A stretch of DNA of 64,000 nt from Sorex araneus (GCF_027595985.1 NC_073313.1:109238552-109302551), one strand, 5' to 3'; positions 23,521 to 34,093 are shown, counted from the stretch's first letter. Translations and numbers: made by a program. The notes: generated from the letters alone by a model not told the origin.

Positions 23521-23598
23521 TTTCCCCCTTCTTTTTCCCTATTTCTATTTCTGTAATGGAGAAAAATCAGGAGGTAGGAACAAGCATCAGTCAGATTA

Positions 23599-23675
23599 TG
23601 TGTGTTTGTGTGTTTGTGTGTATGCATGTGTGCATGTGCATGTACTTGAGAGTGTGTAAGAGAGAGAGAGAGGGG
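23599..23675 (+). repeat. GT-rich and (GA)n simple repeat in 3' UTR
   Basis: Irregular TGTG/TGCATG run followed by (AG)n at about 23656-23672. Confidence 0.8.
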
Positions 23676-24057
23676 AAGAAGTAGGGCAGTGGTAACATAT
23701 GTTTGCTGAACGACTTCATATTTTCTGACTGTGAGAAAGGTAACACAATGGATCTCTACTGGTAAAACAGTACTGGGTAAAATTCGGAATGAATGACACA
23801 GATGAAAGTGCTGTTACAATTTTTTGCCTCAAAAATGAGTCAGTTTAAGATGCAATCATTGAAGGCTTGAATTTTGAACTACATCAAGGCCCCTGAAGTG
23901 GCAGAATAGAAGCATTTCCTTAAAATTGATTAAAAGAAAGATGAACAATCTAACATTATTATAGAAGAGTGTTGACTCAAATTTATTTCTAAAGACAACA
24001 TATTCCTTCAGCATTTTCTAATGGTAGATATGTGACAAGCAAGGAAATGCTCAAAGA

Positions 24058-24190
24058 GGTAGTATAGTATCTGGACATAAGTAAATCAGGATTCTTCCTC
24101 TAGCCTTGCTCTTTATCAGCAGGTTATTTAGCTGCCTGGACCTCCATTTTCTCATTTTAAAAGAAAGGTAGTGTTAATCCTGGAAAATGA
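24058..24190 (+). repeat. MIR relic in DCX 3' UTR
   Basis: GTAGTATAGTATCTGGACAT, a CAGGTTATTTAGCTGCC piece and CTCCATTTTCTCATTTTAAA follow MIR order. Confidence 0.55.
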
Positions 24191-24603
24191 CTATGGGTAC
24201 ATCATTGAGGTGGGTATAGCCTGAGGTTTAGAAACAGATTTCTACCACTCTCAAGCCCCCATCACCATGGCCCCAAGTAACACAAACTGTTCTGGGCACT
24301 AAATCTATTCAGCTTCAAGGAAAAAAGTATGGGGTAAGCAAACGGGCCTCTCAATGGTTTCTACCAGGCTTACAAATAAAGGAGAAGGGGAAAATAGATA
24401 ATTCAACAGGAACCAGTACTACCAACACCTGGATACTTCTTGAACCAAAAATGTGTCCTGTAGCTAAGGGTACCTTTCCCAGGGGCATCTCAGTTACCCC
24501 TTCCACCACCAAGTTCCCTCCTACACAGTACTTATTAGCAATCACCAAGTTGCCACTGATCCATGTCAGGGTATTCTGTAACATCTCTTAGTTATGAAGC
24601 AGC

Positions 24604-24669
24604 TGTGGATGCATGCACGCACACATGCACACATACATGTGAGCACACACACACACACATACACACATA
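24604..24669 (+). repeat. (CA)-rich simple repeat in 3' UTR
   Basis: Impure CACACATGCACACATACATG run with a pure (AC) core; about 65 bp. Confidence 0.85.
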
Positions 24670-26285
24670 GAGCAAGCTCATTCCAGTTAAAGAGGGAGAA
24701 CAACTGCAAGTCATTCAATAGCCAAGGAACTGCTTGGCTTCAAATGCTGCATCCTTCAAAATATCTGAACAATTACAAAGAAATAAGGAAAGCTTCACAT
24801 CTGCTAAAAGGAAACATAAAATTGGCATGCATGGCTTTCACTTAAATTTAGTTGTTTTTGCCATTATGGGCTATGATTGCAGATAAAAATCAGTTTGATA
24901 AACCTGTACCTCAAAGACTAAAAACTATTTCAAATGATAAGTCCTTAGCAAAAGGAAATCCTTTCTACTGTTAAAGACAAGTGAAAGGTTTCTGTATTAG
25001 TATGAAATATCAGGAATATAGATAAAAAAGAGTTGCTTAAAATATGTCATAACATTTCATTCAAAATATAATTAGAATGTCTGGTCCACATTGAAATTAT
25101 TAAAGTATAACTGTTAAAAAGTTATCAAAAGTCTGATTCTATTGAATTGGCCTTTGCTACTCATTTTGTTTTCTCCTGGAGGTTTCTGTTTGGCAGTGAC
25201 AGCATGATTTCTAAACTACGCATTCTTCTGCTTTTTTTTTTTTGGTAAATTTTCTGCATGTGTTTTTTAGACAAAAGAAAAATCACCAGTTTATAAAAAA
25301 GGAGCCTGAAGAGTTTGCTCCTGAAATACCGACAAGTTTTTATAAAAAGGATATTGGTTTCTTGCTATAAAAAGCGACTGAAAGGTGTCAGACCTGAAAA
25401 CAATTCTCACAGTATTTTCAGTGTTGGCTGTTTACAAGGCATTCAATAGAACAGAGATAGATGGATACCATACAGTTTGTGTAATAACTTGCTATGTTAG
25501 ACAGGCTCACTTAGGAATCTAAACTCTCTCACTCCTAAATTTTATTAATTGCTTATTAATTCCCAATTGCCCTAGTGGAGAGGTTGACAAAGAATTCACT
25601 GTGCTTTATAATCTCTACTGAAATGTCTACAGTATTTCCCAATTCTGCCTGATCTCCTTTAGTTAGCCCTGAACTGGATTTCTAAGGATCTGGTGTCAGA
25701 ATTACAAGTTGCTGGTGTTTCTCCCCCTTGACACCAGAATCAGTGCTAGACAACAAACTAAGGTTTCAGTCAGGAATGAATAGCAAGACTGGGGAGCTTA
25801 CTTGCTGTTCATCCAGGATCCTTCAGCATTCTTGGGATCAGGAGACAAGGGACACTTGTATTTGTCACTGTAGAATTTGTGAATGGAGCACCCCTCCTTA
25901 CCCCACACACATTTTAAGGGTTGTGTATAAACAACGTTCTACTGAAGGAAGATTCTTGGGCAGGAGCAGAGTCAGACAGAGGAAATAGTGCAGGTGCCTA
26001 AGTATTCGATAGAAATTTCAAGAATGAGCATATTTTGCATCCCTAGAAAATTACCCCAAATGATGATTATCAATCTATCTCTTATAATTGGTAACTGTGG
26101 ATCAGTGGCCCAGAGGAGAAATCACAGGAAAATAAATCCAACATATTGCAGTGTGTCTTTAAGAACAACAATAACAAAACTTAAAAAACTTGAAAGCACC
26201 AATAGCCCTGTTGGACAGTTGAGCAGAAGTACCCTATTGTAACTGTAAGCTTGGATTTGTACTCTGGACTCTGAATACTCCTCCT

Positions 26286-26342
26286 TCACATGGAATCACC
26301 AAGTGAATCTGAGTCATCCAAGGACAGGGGCAGGTACAGGTC
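26286..26342 (-). CDS. DCX: DCX terminal coding exon: last 18 residues and stop
   Basis: After the acceptor ATCTTCTTACAG at 26343 the minus strand encodes DLYLPLSLDDSDSLGDSM followed by TGA (26286-26288). This is the invariant C terminus of DCX, residues 343-360. YLPL is a tyrosine-based motif reported to bind the mu subunits of clathrin adaptors AP-1 and AP-2, linking DCX to vesicle traffic. The acidic Ser-rich end is unchanged from what I remember in other mammals. The exon is entered in phase 0 and is too short to stand out by open-frame length. The acceptor has a pyrimidine-rich tract, and a TTAAC sequence about 25 bases upstream could serve as branch point. A long (TATAC)n microsatellite starts about 195 bp upstream of the acceptor. 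Confidence 0.97.
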   Translation of the reverse strand, partial: DLYLPLSLDDSDSLGDSM

Positions 26343-26454
26343 CTGTAAGAAGATAAAAAGCAAAGTTAACTCTCTGTTTCTTAGCATACTGGACTCTGAA
26401 GTGGACAAGATGATGTGAGTGTTTTTGTTTTTGTTTTCATCTATTTCCTGGATA

Positions 26455-26537
26455 TATGTTCAGGAAAAACTTCAGGTGGTCATTGAGGGAAAATATAAGA
26501 TGCCAGGGACAGAACATGGATTGGCTGCTTGTAAGGG
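26455..26537 (-). repeat. SOR SINE relic that seeds a microsatellite
   Basis: GATGCCAGGGACAGAACATG and GCTGCTTGTAAGG fit the reverse SOR B-box zone. The next expected SOR motif, GTACTATC, is where the (TATAC)n array begins. Confidence 0.55.
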
Positions 26538-26690
26538 TACTATACTATACTATACTATACTATACTATACTATACTATACTATACTATACTATACTATAC
26601 CATACCATTCTTTGTTATACTATACTATACTATACTATACTATACTATACTATACTATACTATACTATACTATACTATACTATACTAAAC
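26538..26690 (+). repeat. (TATAC)n pentanucleotide array in two blocks
   Basis: About 12 units (to 26600), an interruption of about 15-20 bases (CATACCATTCTTTG), then about 14 units, decaying at 26686 into TACTAAACTGTACTG. It lies 196-348 bp upstream of the DCX terminal exon on the sense (minus) strand. Confidence 0.98.
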
Positions 26691-26877
26691 TGTACTGTAT
26701 TGTGCTATATTTATGGCCCTTAGTTTTATTTTTAAGTATTATAAACCCACGGGAATTTGAACTACAGGGAGGTACTCCTATTCTAATATGTCTTTTGTTC
26801 CATTTCCCCAATGGAAATATTACAGTTTTTTATGTACAAATGTGTGTGCATGCATACTGTGTCTAGATCTATGTAGG

Positions 26878-27050
26878 TTTTTTTTTGCTTTTTGAGTGAC
26901 ACCCGGCGATGCACAGGGGTCACTCCTGGCTCTGTACTCAGGAATTACCCCTGGCGGTGCTCAGGGGGCCATATGGGATGCTGGGAATCAAACCCCAGTA
27001 GGCCACATGTAAGGCAAAAGCCCTACCCGTTGTGCTATCACTCCAGCCCC
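26878..27050 (-). repeat. SOR SINE
   Basis: Good copy in reverse: GAGTGACACCCGGCGATGCA, GGCCATATGGGATGCTGGGA, TATCACTCCAGCCCC. Confidence 0.95.
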
Positions 27051-27089
27051 AAACTCTATGCAGTTTTAATCACATATTTGTTTGACGCC

Positions 27090-28495
27090 AACCATAATGC
27101 AAATATAAAAAACTGCTCCCTCATTAAAGTTTCTCTAGTACTATTTCATTATAGCTACATACACCTCTCCACCATCCCTAAGCACTCGCCACTTATGTTT
27201 TCCAACTCTACAGTTTTATAATTTTAATAAAGTTATATAAATGGAACTATACAGTGTATATAACTTTTTGATATTGGCCATTCAACATAAAACCTTAAAG
27301 AATCATCCAAGTCGTTGTGTGTGTTATTAATTTACTCTTTTATATTGTTAAGTAGTATTCTATAGTGTGGTTGTACTACAGATTGCTTTATTATTCATCC
27401 ATTTAAGGGCATGTGTGATGATTTCAGTTTAGGTCTATTACAAATAAAATTTCTTTAAACTATCAACCCAAACATTACTTATTTTTTCTTATGAGTTGAT
27501 CTTAAACTATCCATTAAATTATAATCAAATAATCATAGGTACATAGCATTGATGCTAGGGGACAACACCACTGCAGGAATCTAACAATATACATTCCTGC
27601 TCAAAGTTAGGAGGGTGGTATGTGATTTGTCCTTTCAAAACGGAAATTTGTGAAGAAGTAAAAAATGTTTTTGTGGAAGGAGACAATAAAGAGGAATCAA
27701 AGAATAATCTCTCCCTCCAAATGATTCGGAATCATGGCTGGCTAAGATCTTTGTTTGGTGCACCCATTCTCTGAGTTCTGTGCATATCACCTACAAGTCT
27801 CACAATTTCCCACCACCATGTAATTAACCACAGTGGATACCTTGATAAATCCACAATTTTCAGAAAAAAATCTTTTAAGTTATGACTTTGTCTCCAGAAT
27901 CCCCTGAGAACCAGGACAGGACTTACTGTTTCACTGAGATTGCTTTTTGGTTTTGGTGCTTGGAATAAACCTAGGACATCATATCTCTTACTGAACTACC
28001 CAAGAGAATACATATTTGCTTGACACTTCTCCGCTCTCTATTCATTTCCTGAAAGGAACTTATACAATAAATCACTTAAAACTCAATAGCTCTTGAACTC
28101 ACACACATAAAAACAAATAAGGCTCCTACAAACATTTGTGCACAGATTTTTGTATAAACACAAGGTTTAATTTCTCTGAGATAATAGCTCGAGTACAATT
28201 TCTGAGTGGTATGAGAACTACATGTTTAATTTTCTGTTGACTGATGTACTGGATACAATTGTAACTATACTATGTATGTATTTACAAGAAAAGTGTAAGT
28301 GATCCAATCTGTACACATACACACCAACACTTAGTGTTTTCATTACTCTTTATTTTAGCTATTTTTTGATGCGTACTGATAAATCTTTGATGTTTTAAAT
28401 TGAATTTTCCTCATGGTTAATTTTGCTAAACATCTTTCCATATGCATAGTGGATTTCTCTTCAGCAAAATGTTTAATGGCTTTTCTTCACTTTTC
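27090..28495 (-). repeat. Old L1M ORF2 fragment, reverse, with an interruption
   Basis: 27190-27475 (AAGTTATATAAATGGAACTA, CATCCATTTAAGGGCATGTG) and 28105-28490 (GGCTCCTACAAACATTTGTG, CCAACACTTAGTG, AACATCTTTCCATATGCA) are in L1 order. 27480-28100 between them shows no clear L1 similarity and nothing else I recognise. Confidence 0.65.
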
Positions 28496-28499
28496 AGGG

Positions 28500-29430
28500 A
28501 CTTTTTCTTTTTCTCTCCCACTTTATTTAAACACTGTTTTACAAAATTGTTCATCTTGATTTGTTATAGGCATTCAATATTCTAACACCAATGCCACCAC
28601 CACTGTCGCCTTCCCTCCAACATTGTCTTCTTCATTTTCCCAGCCACACCACAAACCTGCCCCCATAACATACCCACAATAATTTATTTTGTATTGCTTG
28701 TTACCAGTAAATGATTAATGGAATGATCACAAAAATTTTTCGTAGAAGAAAATTTGTGAAAATTGTTGTATCTCACCATGGGAGCATTAAGTCCTTGTCT
28801 AAAGGTTTGCTAAGATGTTGCTGCAAGTTAAGCCTTTTGTGTTAATGTTTTAGTTAGTCAAGATTGATTGGCATTTATGTTACATCCCATCCAATCTGAT
28901 GTGCTGCTACTGGGATGTTAGTGTTGTAGAGTTTGGAGATATTGTGCAGCTGTGAATGTGAGTGCATGCTCCAAAAAATCCAGAATATTTAACTGGGCTG
29001 TCTAATATTTATTTACAAATCTCTGGAACAAAGCTGGTAGAAAATCTTACATGGTGGCAGCAGTGTGATGTGGCATCACTGCCGGAGATTCTGGAAGTAC
29101 AAGCAGATGTGGGAAGGTCCCCTATTTTGACTTCAAGAAGACCTGGAGTTTTCGGCCAAAATACCCAAAATTTGGACAAATTAAGTTCTTGGTGGAGCTT
29201 AGTCCTGAGACGGTGAAGACCAGTGGCAGTGGCTTTGGTGAGTGGGAGCAGCTGTCGGGGCTTTGGTAGGACCAAAGCTGTTCTGCCTCCCTCCCAAGGA
29301 CACCTCAGAGGGCTCATGAGGAATATCCTAGAAATTTTTGTGACGAGTTGATCTCTTTTCAGATTTATTTACCAGTCTCTTGAACAAGGCCGGTAGATGA
29401 ACTGACATGATGGCTGCTGTGGGACATAGG
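28500..29430 (-). repeat. Composite element: old L1 3' UTR plus duplicated GC-rich module, reverse
   Basis: 28520-28960 is a reverse old L1 3' UTR (AACACCAATGCCACCACCAC). Beyond it lies a GC-rich module. TTATTTACAAATCTCTGGAA (29009-29028) and TTATTTACCAGTCTCTTGAA (about 29366-29385) are imperfect copies roughly 357 bp apart. The open frames here do not look like host genes. Confidence 0.5.
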
Positions 29431-29466
29431 TTGAATTTTAACTTTTAATTTATTACTTTCAATCTA

Positions 29467-29634
29467 GATGCCAAAGAGATAGTATTAGAGTGCAGAAAGA
29501 TTGCCTCTCACACAGCTGACCCGGGTTTAATGCCCAGAACTCCATATAGTTTCCACAGTTCCACCAGGGGTGGTCTCTGAGCACAGATCCCGGAGTAAGC
29601 CCTGAGCACAACCAGGTGTGATCCAAAGATAACA
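29467..29634 (+). repeat. SOR-type SINE, degraded
   Basis: CTCACACAGCTGACCCGGGT, TGAGCACAGATCCCGGAGTA and CACAACCAGGTGTGATCC. Confidence 0.75.
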
Positions 29635-29641
29635 AAACTGT

Positions 29642-29765
29642 TTATACATTGTAATTTACATAGCTTACAATGGGTTTTCAGGCTTATAATATTCGCACCT
29701 CCAATCCATGTCCACCCCTCTTCTATTTACCCCAGATTCTCTCCCATCCACTTCCCAAATGGATT
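29642..29765 (-). repeat. Old L1 3' UTR fragment, reverse
   Basis: ATATTCGCACCTCCAATCCA with the C-rich block typical of these copies. Confidence 0.45.
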
Positions 29766-29789
29766 TTTTTTACCTGAAGTTTTATGTGT

Positions 29790-29815
29790 TACTATTATTA
29801 TTATTATTATTATTT
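29790..29815 (+). repeat. (ATT)n microsatellite
   Basis: About 8 ATT units directly at the A-tail of the adjacent reverse SOR. Confidence 0.9.
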
Positions 29816-29982
29816 TGCTTTTTTGGGTCACACCCGGCATTGCACAGGGGTTACTCCTGACCCATGCATTCAGGAATTACTCCTGGAGGCGCTCGTGGGA
29901 CCATATGGGATGCTGGGAATCAAACCCGGGTCGGCCACCTTCAAGACAAACACCCTACCCACTGTGCTATCACTCCAGCCCC
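29813..29982 (-). repeat. SOR SINE
   Basis: TTTTTGGGTCACACCCGGCA, ACCATATGGGATGCTGGGAA, AAACCCGGGTCGGCC and TATCACTCCAGCCCC. Confidence 0.95.
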
Positions 29983-30113
29983 TTAAGTGTTATTTTTATA
30001 TTCTGTGTTTTTGCTTAGATACATGGCTTGAAAATAGTATCTCAGTCCATTGTTTTTCTTTTGATATTTTACTAGTGTATTTTGACAGATCTCAAGTTTA
30101 AAAACTTTTTGGT

Positions 30114-30147
30114 AGGGGGTTGGGGGTGGGGGTGGGGGTGGGGGAGT
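30114..30147 (+). repeat. G-run tract (GGGGGT)n
   Basis: Four or more G5 runs separated by T or TT on the plus strand. It is a strong G-quadruplex-type pattern, antisense to DCX. Confidence 0.9.
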
Positions 30148-30268
30148 TTCCTATGTGATATCTAGGGGGCCCAATGGTAGTGATATTTAGCTAAGCAGGC
30201 CAGAAGTTCAATACAAGGGTTTTCAAGTTTGAGATCTTCATGAGGTCCAAGGCACTCAAATTGTTTTG

Positions 30269-30430
30269 ATCTTTTGGTGGTTCAGACCAGGCAGTGCTCT
30301 GGGATTACTCCGGGATCTGTGTTCACTCAAGGATCACAGCTGTTGAGGCTCAGGGAACCATATGTAGTGCTAGGATTGCACCCGCTTAGGCCATGTGCAA
30401 TAGTACTGGCTGTACTATTGCTCCAGATCC
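30269..30430 (-). repeat. SOR SINE, degraded
   Basis: GGGAACCATATGTAGTGCTA, AGGCCATGTGCAATAG and TGTACTATTGCTCCAG. Confidence 0.75.
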
Positions 30431-30720
30431 TTTATTGTTAAATTTAAGAATTTTTTGCTTATCCTGAGGTCAAATATTTTCTCCTATATTTACTTTCTAA
30501 ATATTACATGTGTAATCCATTCTTAAATAATTTTTGCGTGAGTGTGTAATTTAGGTTGGGCTCACTCTTTTGCTAGCTGATACTAAATTGTTCCAACACT
30601 ATTTAAAAATATACATGCCTTCAATAACTGACTGATATATCTTTGTTAAAAATTAGTTACAGGGCCAAAATGATACTTTATATTTCCACCAGCAAGTTAA
30701 AAAAGTTTGAAAATCACTAA
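30431..30720 (-). repeat. L1 ORF2 fragment, reverse
   Basis: GAGGTCAAATATTTTCTCC, GTGTGTAATTTAGGTTGG and CTAAATTGTTCCAACACTAT are reverse L1 landmarks. Confidence 0.6.
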
Positions 30721-30984
30721 TTTTCTTCATGTTATCAGCAAGATGCCAAAAGGAACTGGAAATTATAGGGTCAACTCTATGGCTATTTAAGAGACCTTTG
30801 TTATAATGAGAACAAAACTTTAGTATAGAACTTCAGAAGGAAAGTGAAAAATACAACTTCTCTCTGAGGTAGAAGGAAAAGTGGGTATGAGGAAAAGAAC
30901 AGTGCGGAGAAGAGGAATCTACCTATAGCAGTAACATTATGCTGAGAAATAAGGAGCAAGAAAATTTGGGGTAGCTAAGAAACG

Positions 30985-31140
30985 AAGGAGGAGTAAAGCA
31001 CATTCAGAAATCCAAGGTTCTAGTCCTGGCTAATTGATACTGTGACAGTTAGCAAGTTGTTAAATTGTTTTCTTCATCAAGAAAATACAAAATTTGCAAT
31101 GGAATGCCTATTAAGTAGCTGCCTGCTATAAGACTATCTA
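30985..31140 (+). repeat. MIR relic
   Basis: GGTTCTAGTCCTGGCTAATT, CAGTTAGCAAGTTGTTAAAT and CTTCATCAAGAAAATACAAA. Confidence 0.6.
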
Positions 31141-31160
31141 GGATTCTTAAAGGTTATTGA

Positions 31161-31275
31161 GGGGTTAGGAGATAGTATAGTAGTTATTAAGGATGCCTAA
31201 CATGTGCCATATGTGGGTTTGATGCCAGGCATCACATGGTACCCCAAGCAACTCTGGGTATAACCCTGGACACCC
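31161..31275 (+). repeat. SOR-type SINE, degraded
   Basis: GGGGTTAGGAGATAGTATAG, GGGTTTGATGCCAGGCATCA and CCCCAAGCAACTCTGGG. Confidence 0.6.
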
Positions 31276-31459
31276 CATTCTCACAGGGGTAGCTTGGATA
31301 TCCTAGCACTGCAGTAGTTGAACAACATTACCTCATTGGGACCTTACACTGAACCATTAGCCTGATTGACTGAAATTTGCTGGTAGGATATCTTTACCTC
31401 CTGAGATCCACTTGGGAGTCCCAATGTTCAATAAGGAATATTAAATCATTATTTTAAAA

Positions 31460-32035
31460 AATAAAAAATGAAAAATATAATGTGATTCGGGAATGCCACT
31501 TCTAGGTATTTATCTTAATGCTATGAAAATATCAGTTCAAACAACTTGCACTCCTACACTCACAGTAGCACTTTATTCAGTCACTGAACTATGAAATCAA
31601 ATAAATGCCCATCAATAAGTGAATGGATAAAGAAGCTGCATACTCAGTGGAATAGCACTCAATCATGTAAAGAGATGAAATTCTGTCATTTTGGAGAAAA
31701 TAAATGTGTCTTTAGGTCATGATGCTAAGTGAAAGAAACAGGGAAGTAAAGTGCAGTAACTTGATGGTTTTACTACTATGTGGAATTTAAATAACTGAAG
31801 CAAAAAAATTGGCAATGCAACAAAACTAATTTCTGGACTAAGTGAAAATTGGTGGTTATCAGAAGGAAATTGGAGGTGGGAGAAATGGGTAGAGAGGTAT
31901 TTGCGCTGGCTCTGGAATTTTGGTGGTAGGTGTAATGAGCCAAATACATATATAGAGGGATATAAATAGCTAATCTCTCAAATTCTATAGTATTGCAAAT
32001 TAATTATGAATCAATAAAAAGAAAATATTAAATCT
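31460..32035 (+). repeat. Old L1, ORF2 end and 3' UTR
   Basis: GGAATGCCACTTCTAGGTAT, CCCATCAATAAGTGAATGGA, TCATGATGCTAAGTGAAAGA and ATGTGGAATTTAAATAACTG in order, ending in an A-rich tail. Confidence 0.75.
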
Positions 32036-33354
32036 TTATAAACAAAACCTACTATATCAAGTTCACTTACTTTTTACTAGTATATTATACCTTCATTATA
32101 AATGAGGTTTTGATAAACTTTTTCTGTAAAGGGTTACATATAAACTATTGTAGAAATTCTTGGCTGGTCATGTATAGTCTTTGTCATAGTCTTGTTGGTT
32201 TAATTTTGTATTTTTTCTTTCAAAACACTTTAATGAAATTAATATTTCTCTTAAACTCTAGAAAGCCTTCTGGGCAGAATTTTGTTCCCTATTCTATACT
32301 ACCAAACATAATGTATCAGAAAACTGATTGAGGGTCAGAAAGTAAAATACTAAGAAAACAAGGAGTACAATAAATATTTGTAAAACTAAATTCAGGCAAA
32401 GTATAATACAATGGAATCTAATATCTGAAAGGATTTAGTCCCAAAATACTTTAATGACGTAAAATTTGAAAATCAGTTAGAAAATAAATCTGAATTCTAG
32501 ATTTCCAAAATGTGGGATTAGTCTCTAAAATGCGGATCCTATAAAAACGCAGTAATCCTAGGAAATAGTCAAAGTGAATGTTTTTAGAACCCTGGAAATT
32601 AATCAAAGGTTTGCAACAAACCAAAAGTGTTAATAAATGGCTGAATCTCAGTAACAATACTAAGATTTGCTTTAATATTTGTTTTAACTTTCTCTATACC
32701 AATCTCCCTCTCTAGCTGTAGGTTTGTCATGAAAACAAATACCATCACAACTGCAGTAACTGAAAAACAGCAACTGAATAATAACTGGAGAAGCAGAACT
32801 GGTTTAGAGTTTCTCAATAATCTTATTCCTAGACAATTTCATTATATGTCCGGTGTGGTAGCTCCTTTGAAACTCCCACGTGTAAACTTTTTTTTCTATT
32901 TGACCTAATACCCTGAACTCATCATAAGCAGCCTTTTAAATGTACATCAATTAGTTGCAGTTGTCAAAAATCCATATACCCAATGTAGAGATAATAATTG
33001 AGACAAATAAAGCTATTCAAAACCATTAAAAGAAAAAGTCGAAAAATTATATATACACGGGGACCTCAGGAATTTTTCAGGGTACCAAAAATTTATAAAT
33101 CCAGGTTCATGTTCACAATTGGGTATAATTTCAGAAAAGACCTGTGAAGATCACCTTCAGTTCATCTTGAGGCCAAGTACAAGTAGCTGGTGAAGAACGC
33201 TAAGGCAAAGTTGTAGGCTGTCTCTCAGAGTACAGAAATCCTAAGCAAAATGGCTGGAAGACTTACTATATAAAAATTGTAGAAAATCTAAAAAAAAATC
33301 CTTAAAACGGAGGATAAAAACAGAACATTTATTTCAGGCAGACATGTTCAATAA
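32036..33354. other. Intronic stretch, no element recognised
   Basis: AT-rich unique sequence; short open frames on both strands without features. Confidence 0.5.
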
Positions 33355-33604
33355 GGGCTGGAGTGATAGCACAGCAGGTAGGGCATTTGCCTTGCACATG
33401 GCTGAGCCGAGTTTGATTTCTCCTCCCCTCTTGGAGAGCCCAGCAAGCTACCGAGAGTATCTCGCCTTCATGGCAGAGCCTGGCAAGCTACCCGTGGCAT
33501 ATTCTATATGCCAAAAACAGTAACAAGTCTCACAAAGGAGATGTTACTGGTGCCCGCTCAAGTAAATTGATGTAAACCAGGATGACAGTGACAGTGATAC
33601 AGTG
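33355..33604 (+). mobile_element. SOR-RTE chimeric SINE with target duplication
   Basis: It starts GGCTGGAGTGATAGCACAGC with an SOR tRNA head. The body has AGCAAGCTACCGAGAGTATC and GGCAAGCTACCCGTGGCATA. It ends with GATGTTACTGGTGCCCGCTC and a GTGACAGTGAT tail, as in the RTE at 859-928. Target duplication ATGTTCAATAA (33344-33354) versus ATGTCCAATAA (33605-33615). Confidence 0.9.
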
Positions 33605-33692
33605 ATGTCCAATAAAACGAGAAATAAAATGAATGGCACTAAATAGTAACTCAAATCCATGTTGAAAATCAAGACCAGTAGTAAATGTAAAT

Positions 33693-33724
33693 GTATCACC
33701 GTATCACTGTCATCCCGTTGTTCA
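33693..33724 (-). repeat. Detached SOR-RTE tail, inverted
   Basis: TATCACCGTATCACTGTCAT followed by CCCGTTG is the last 30 bases of the SOR-RTE 3' end in reverse, 90 bp from the forward copy. Confidence 0.7.
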
Positions 33725-33794
33725 TTACTAAATGTGTTCATTATTAAAATGCGTTGATAGACCCATTGTGTATAAAGAAGTAGATTTATTTAAG

Positions 33795-33930
33795 AGGGGT
33801 TACTCCTGGCTCTGCACTCAGGAATTATTCTTGGCAGTGCTTGGGGGAACATATGGGATGCCGTAGATTGAACCAGGGTTGGCCACATGCAAGGCAAATG
33901 CCCTACCCACTGTACTATCGCTCCGGCCCC
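33795..33930 (-). repeat. SOR SINE
   Basis: GGGGTTACTCCTGGCTCTGC, AACATATGGGATGCCGTAGA and TACTATCGCTCCGGCCCC. Confidence 0.9.
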
Positions 33931-33951
33931 CTAAAGGAGCTCTTTGAACCA

Positions 33952-34093
33952 ACGGGCAGAAGATAGAGCATTTGCCTTGCATGCAGTCAACCAAGGTATC
34001 CTGGCATCCATCACGGTCCCCTGAATACTGTCAGGAGTGCAGAGCCAGGAGTAATCCCTGAGTATTGCACGTGTAGCCAAAAATCAAAAAAAT
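33952..34093 (+). repeat. SOR SINE, 5' damaged
   Basis: ATAGAGCATTTGCCTTGCAT, GAGCCAGGAGTAATCCCTGA and AGCCAAAAATCAAAAA. Confidence 0.8.

Larger units (their letters stand above)
17862..26285 (-). other. DCX: DCX 3' untranslated region (about 8.4 kb)
   Basis: The stretch runs from the TGA at 26286 to a candidate cleavage site about 20 bases beyond the poly(A) signal at 17881-17886. The length agrees with my recollection that mammalian DCX mRNAs have a 3' UTR of about 8 kb. It is mostly unique, AT-rich sequence, with far fewer repeats than the flanking introns: one sense-oriented SOR SINE (22491-22677), two MIR relics, one hAT-like relic and two short simple repeats. No open frame in it looks coding. 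The lower boundary is inferred from the signal and the drop in repeat density, not from transcript data, and earlier poly(A) sites may also be used. Confidence 0.7.

Noticed and set aside
26538..26690. CRISPR-like array
   Set aside because: Five-base perfect tandem repeat with no spacers, in a mammalian intron.
26419..26866. Tyr-rich open frames over the TATAC array
   Set aside because: Low-complexity translation of a microsatellite whose period (5) keeps several frames open.
28962..29317. Open frames on both strands with Pro/Leu-rich product
   Set aside because: They lie in the duplicated module of a composite retroelement; both strands are open because of base composition.
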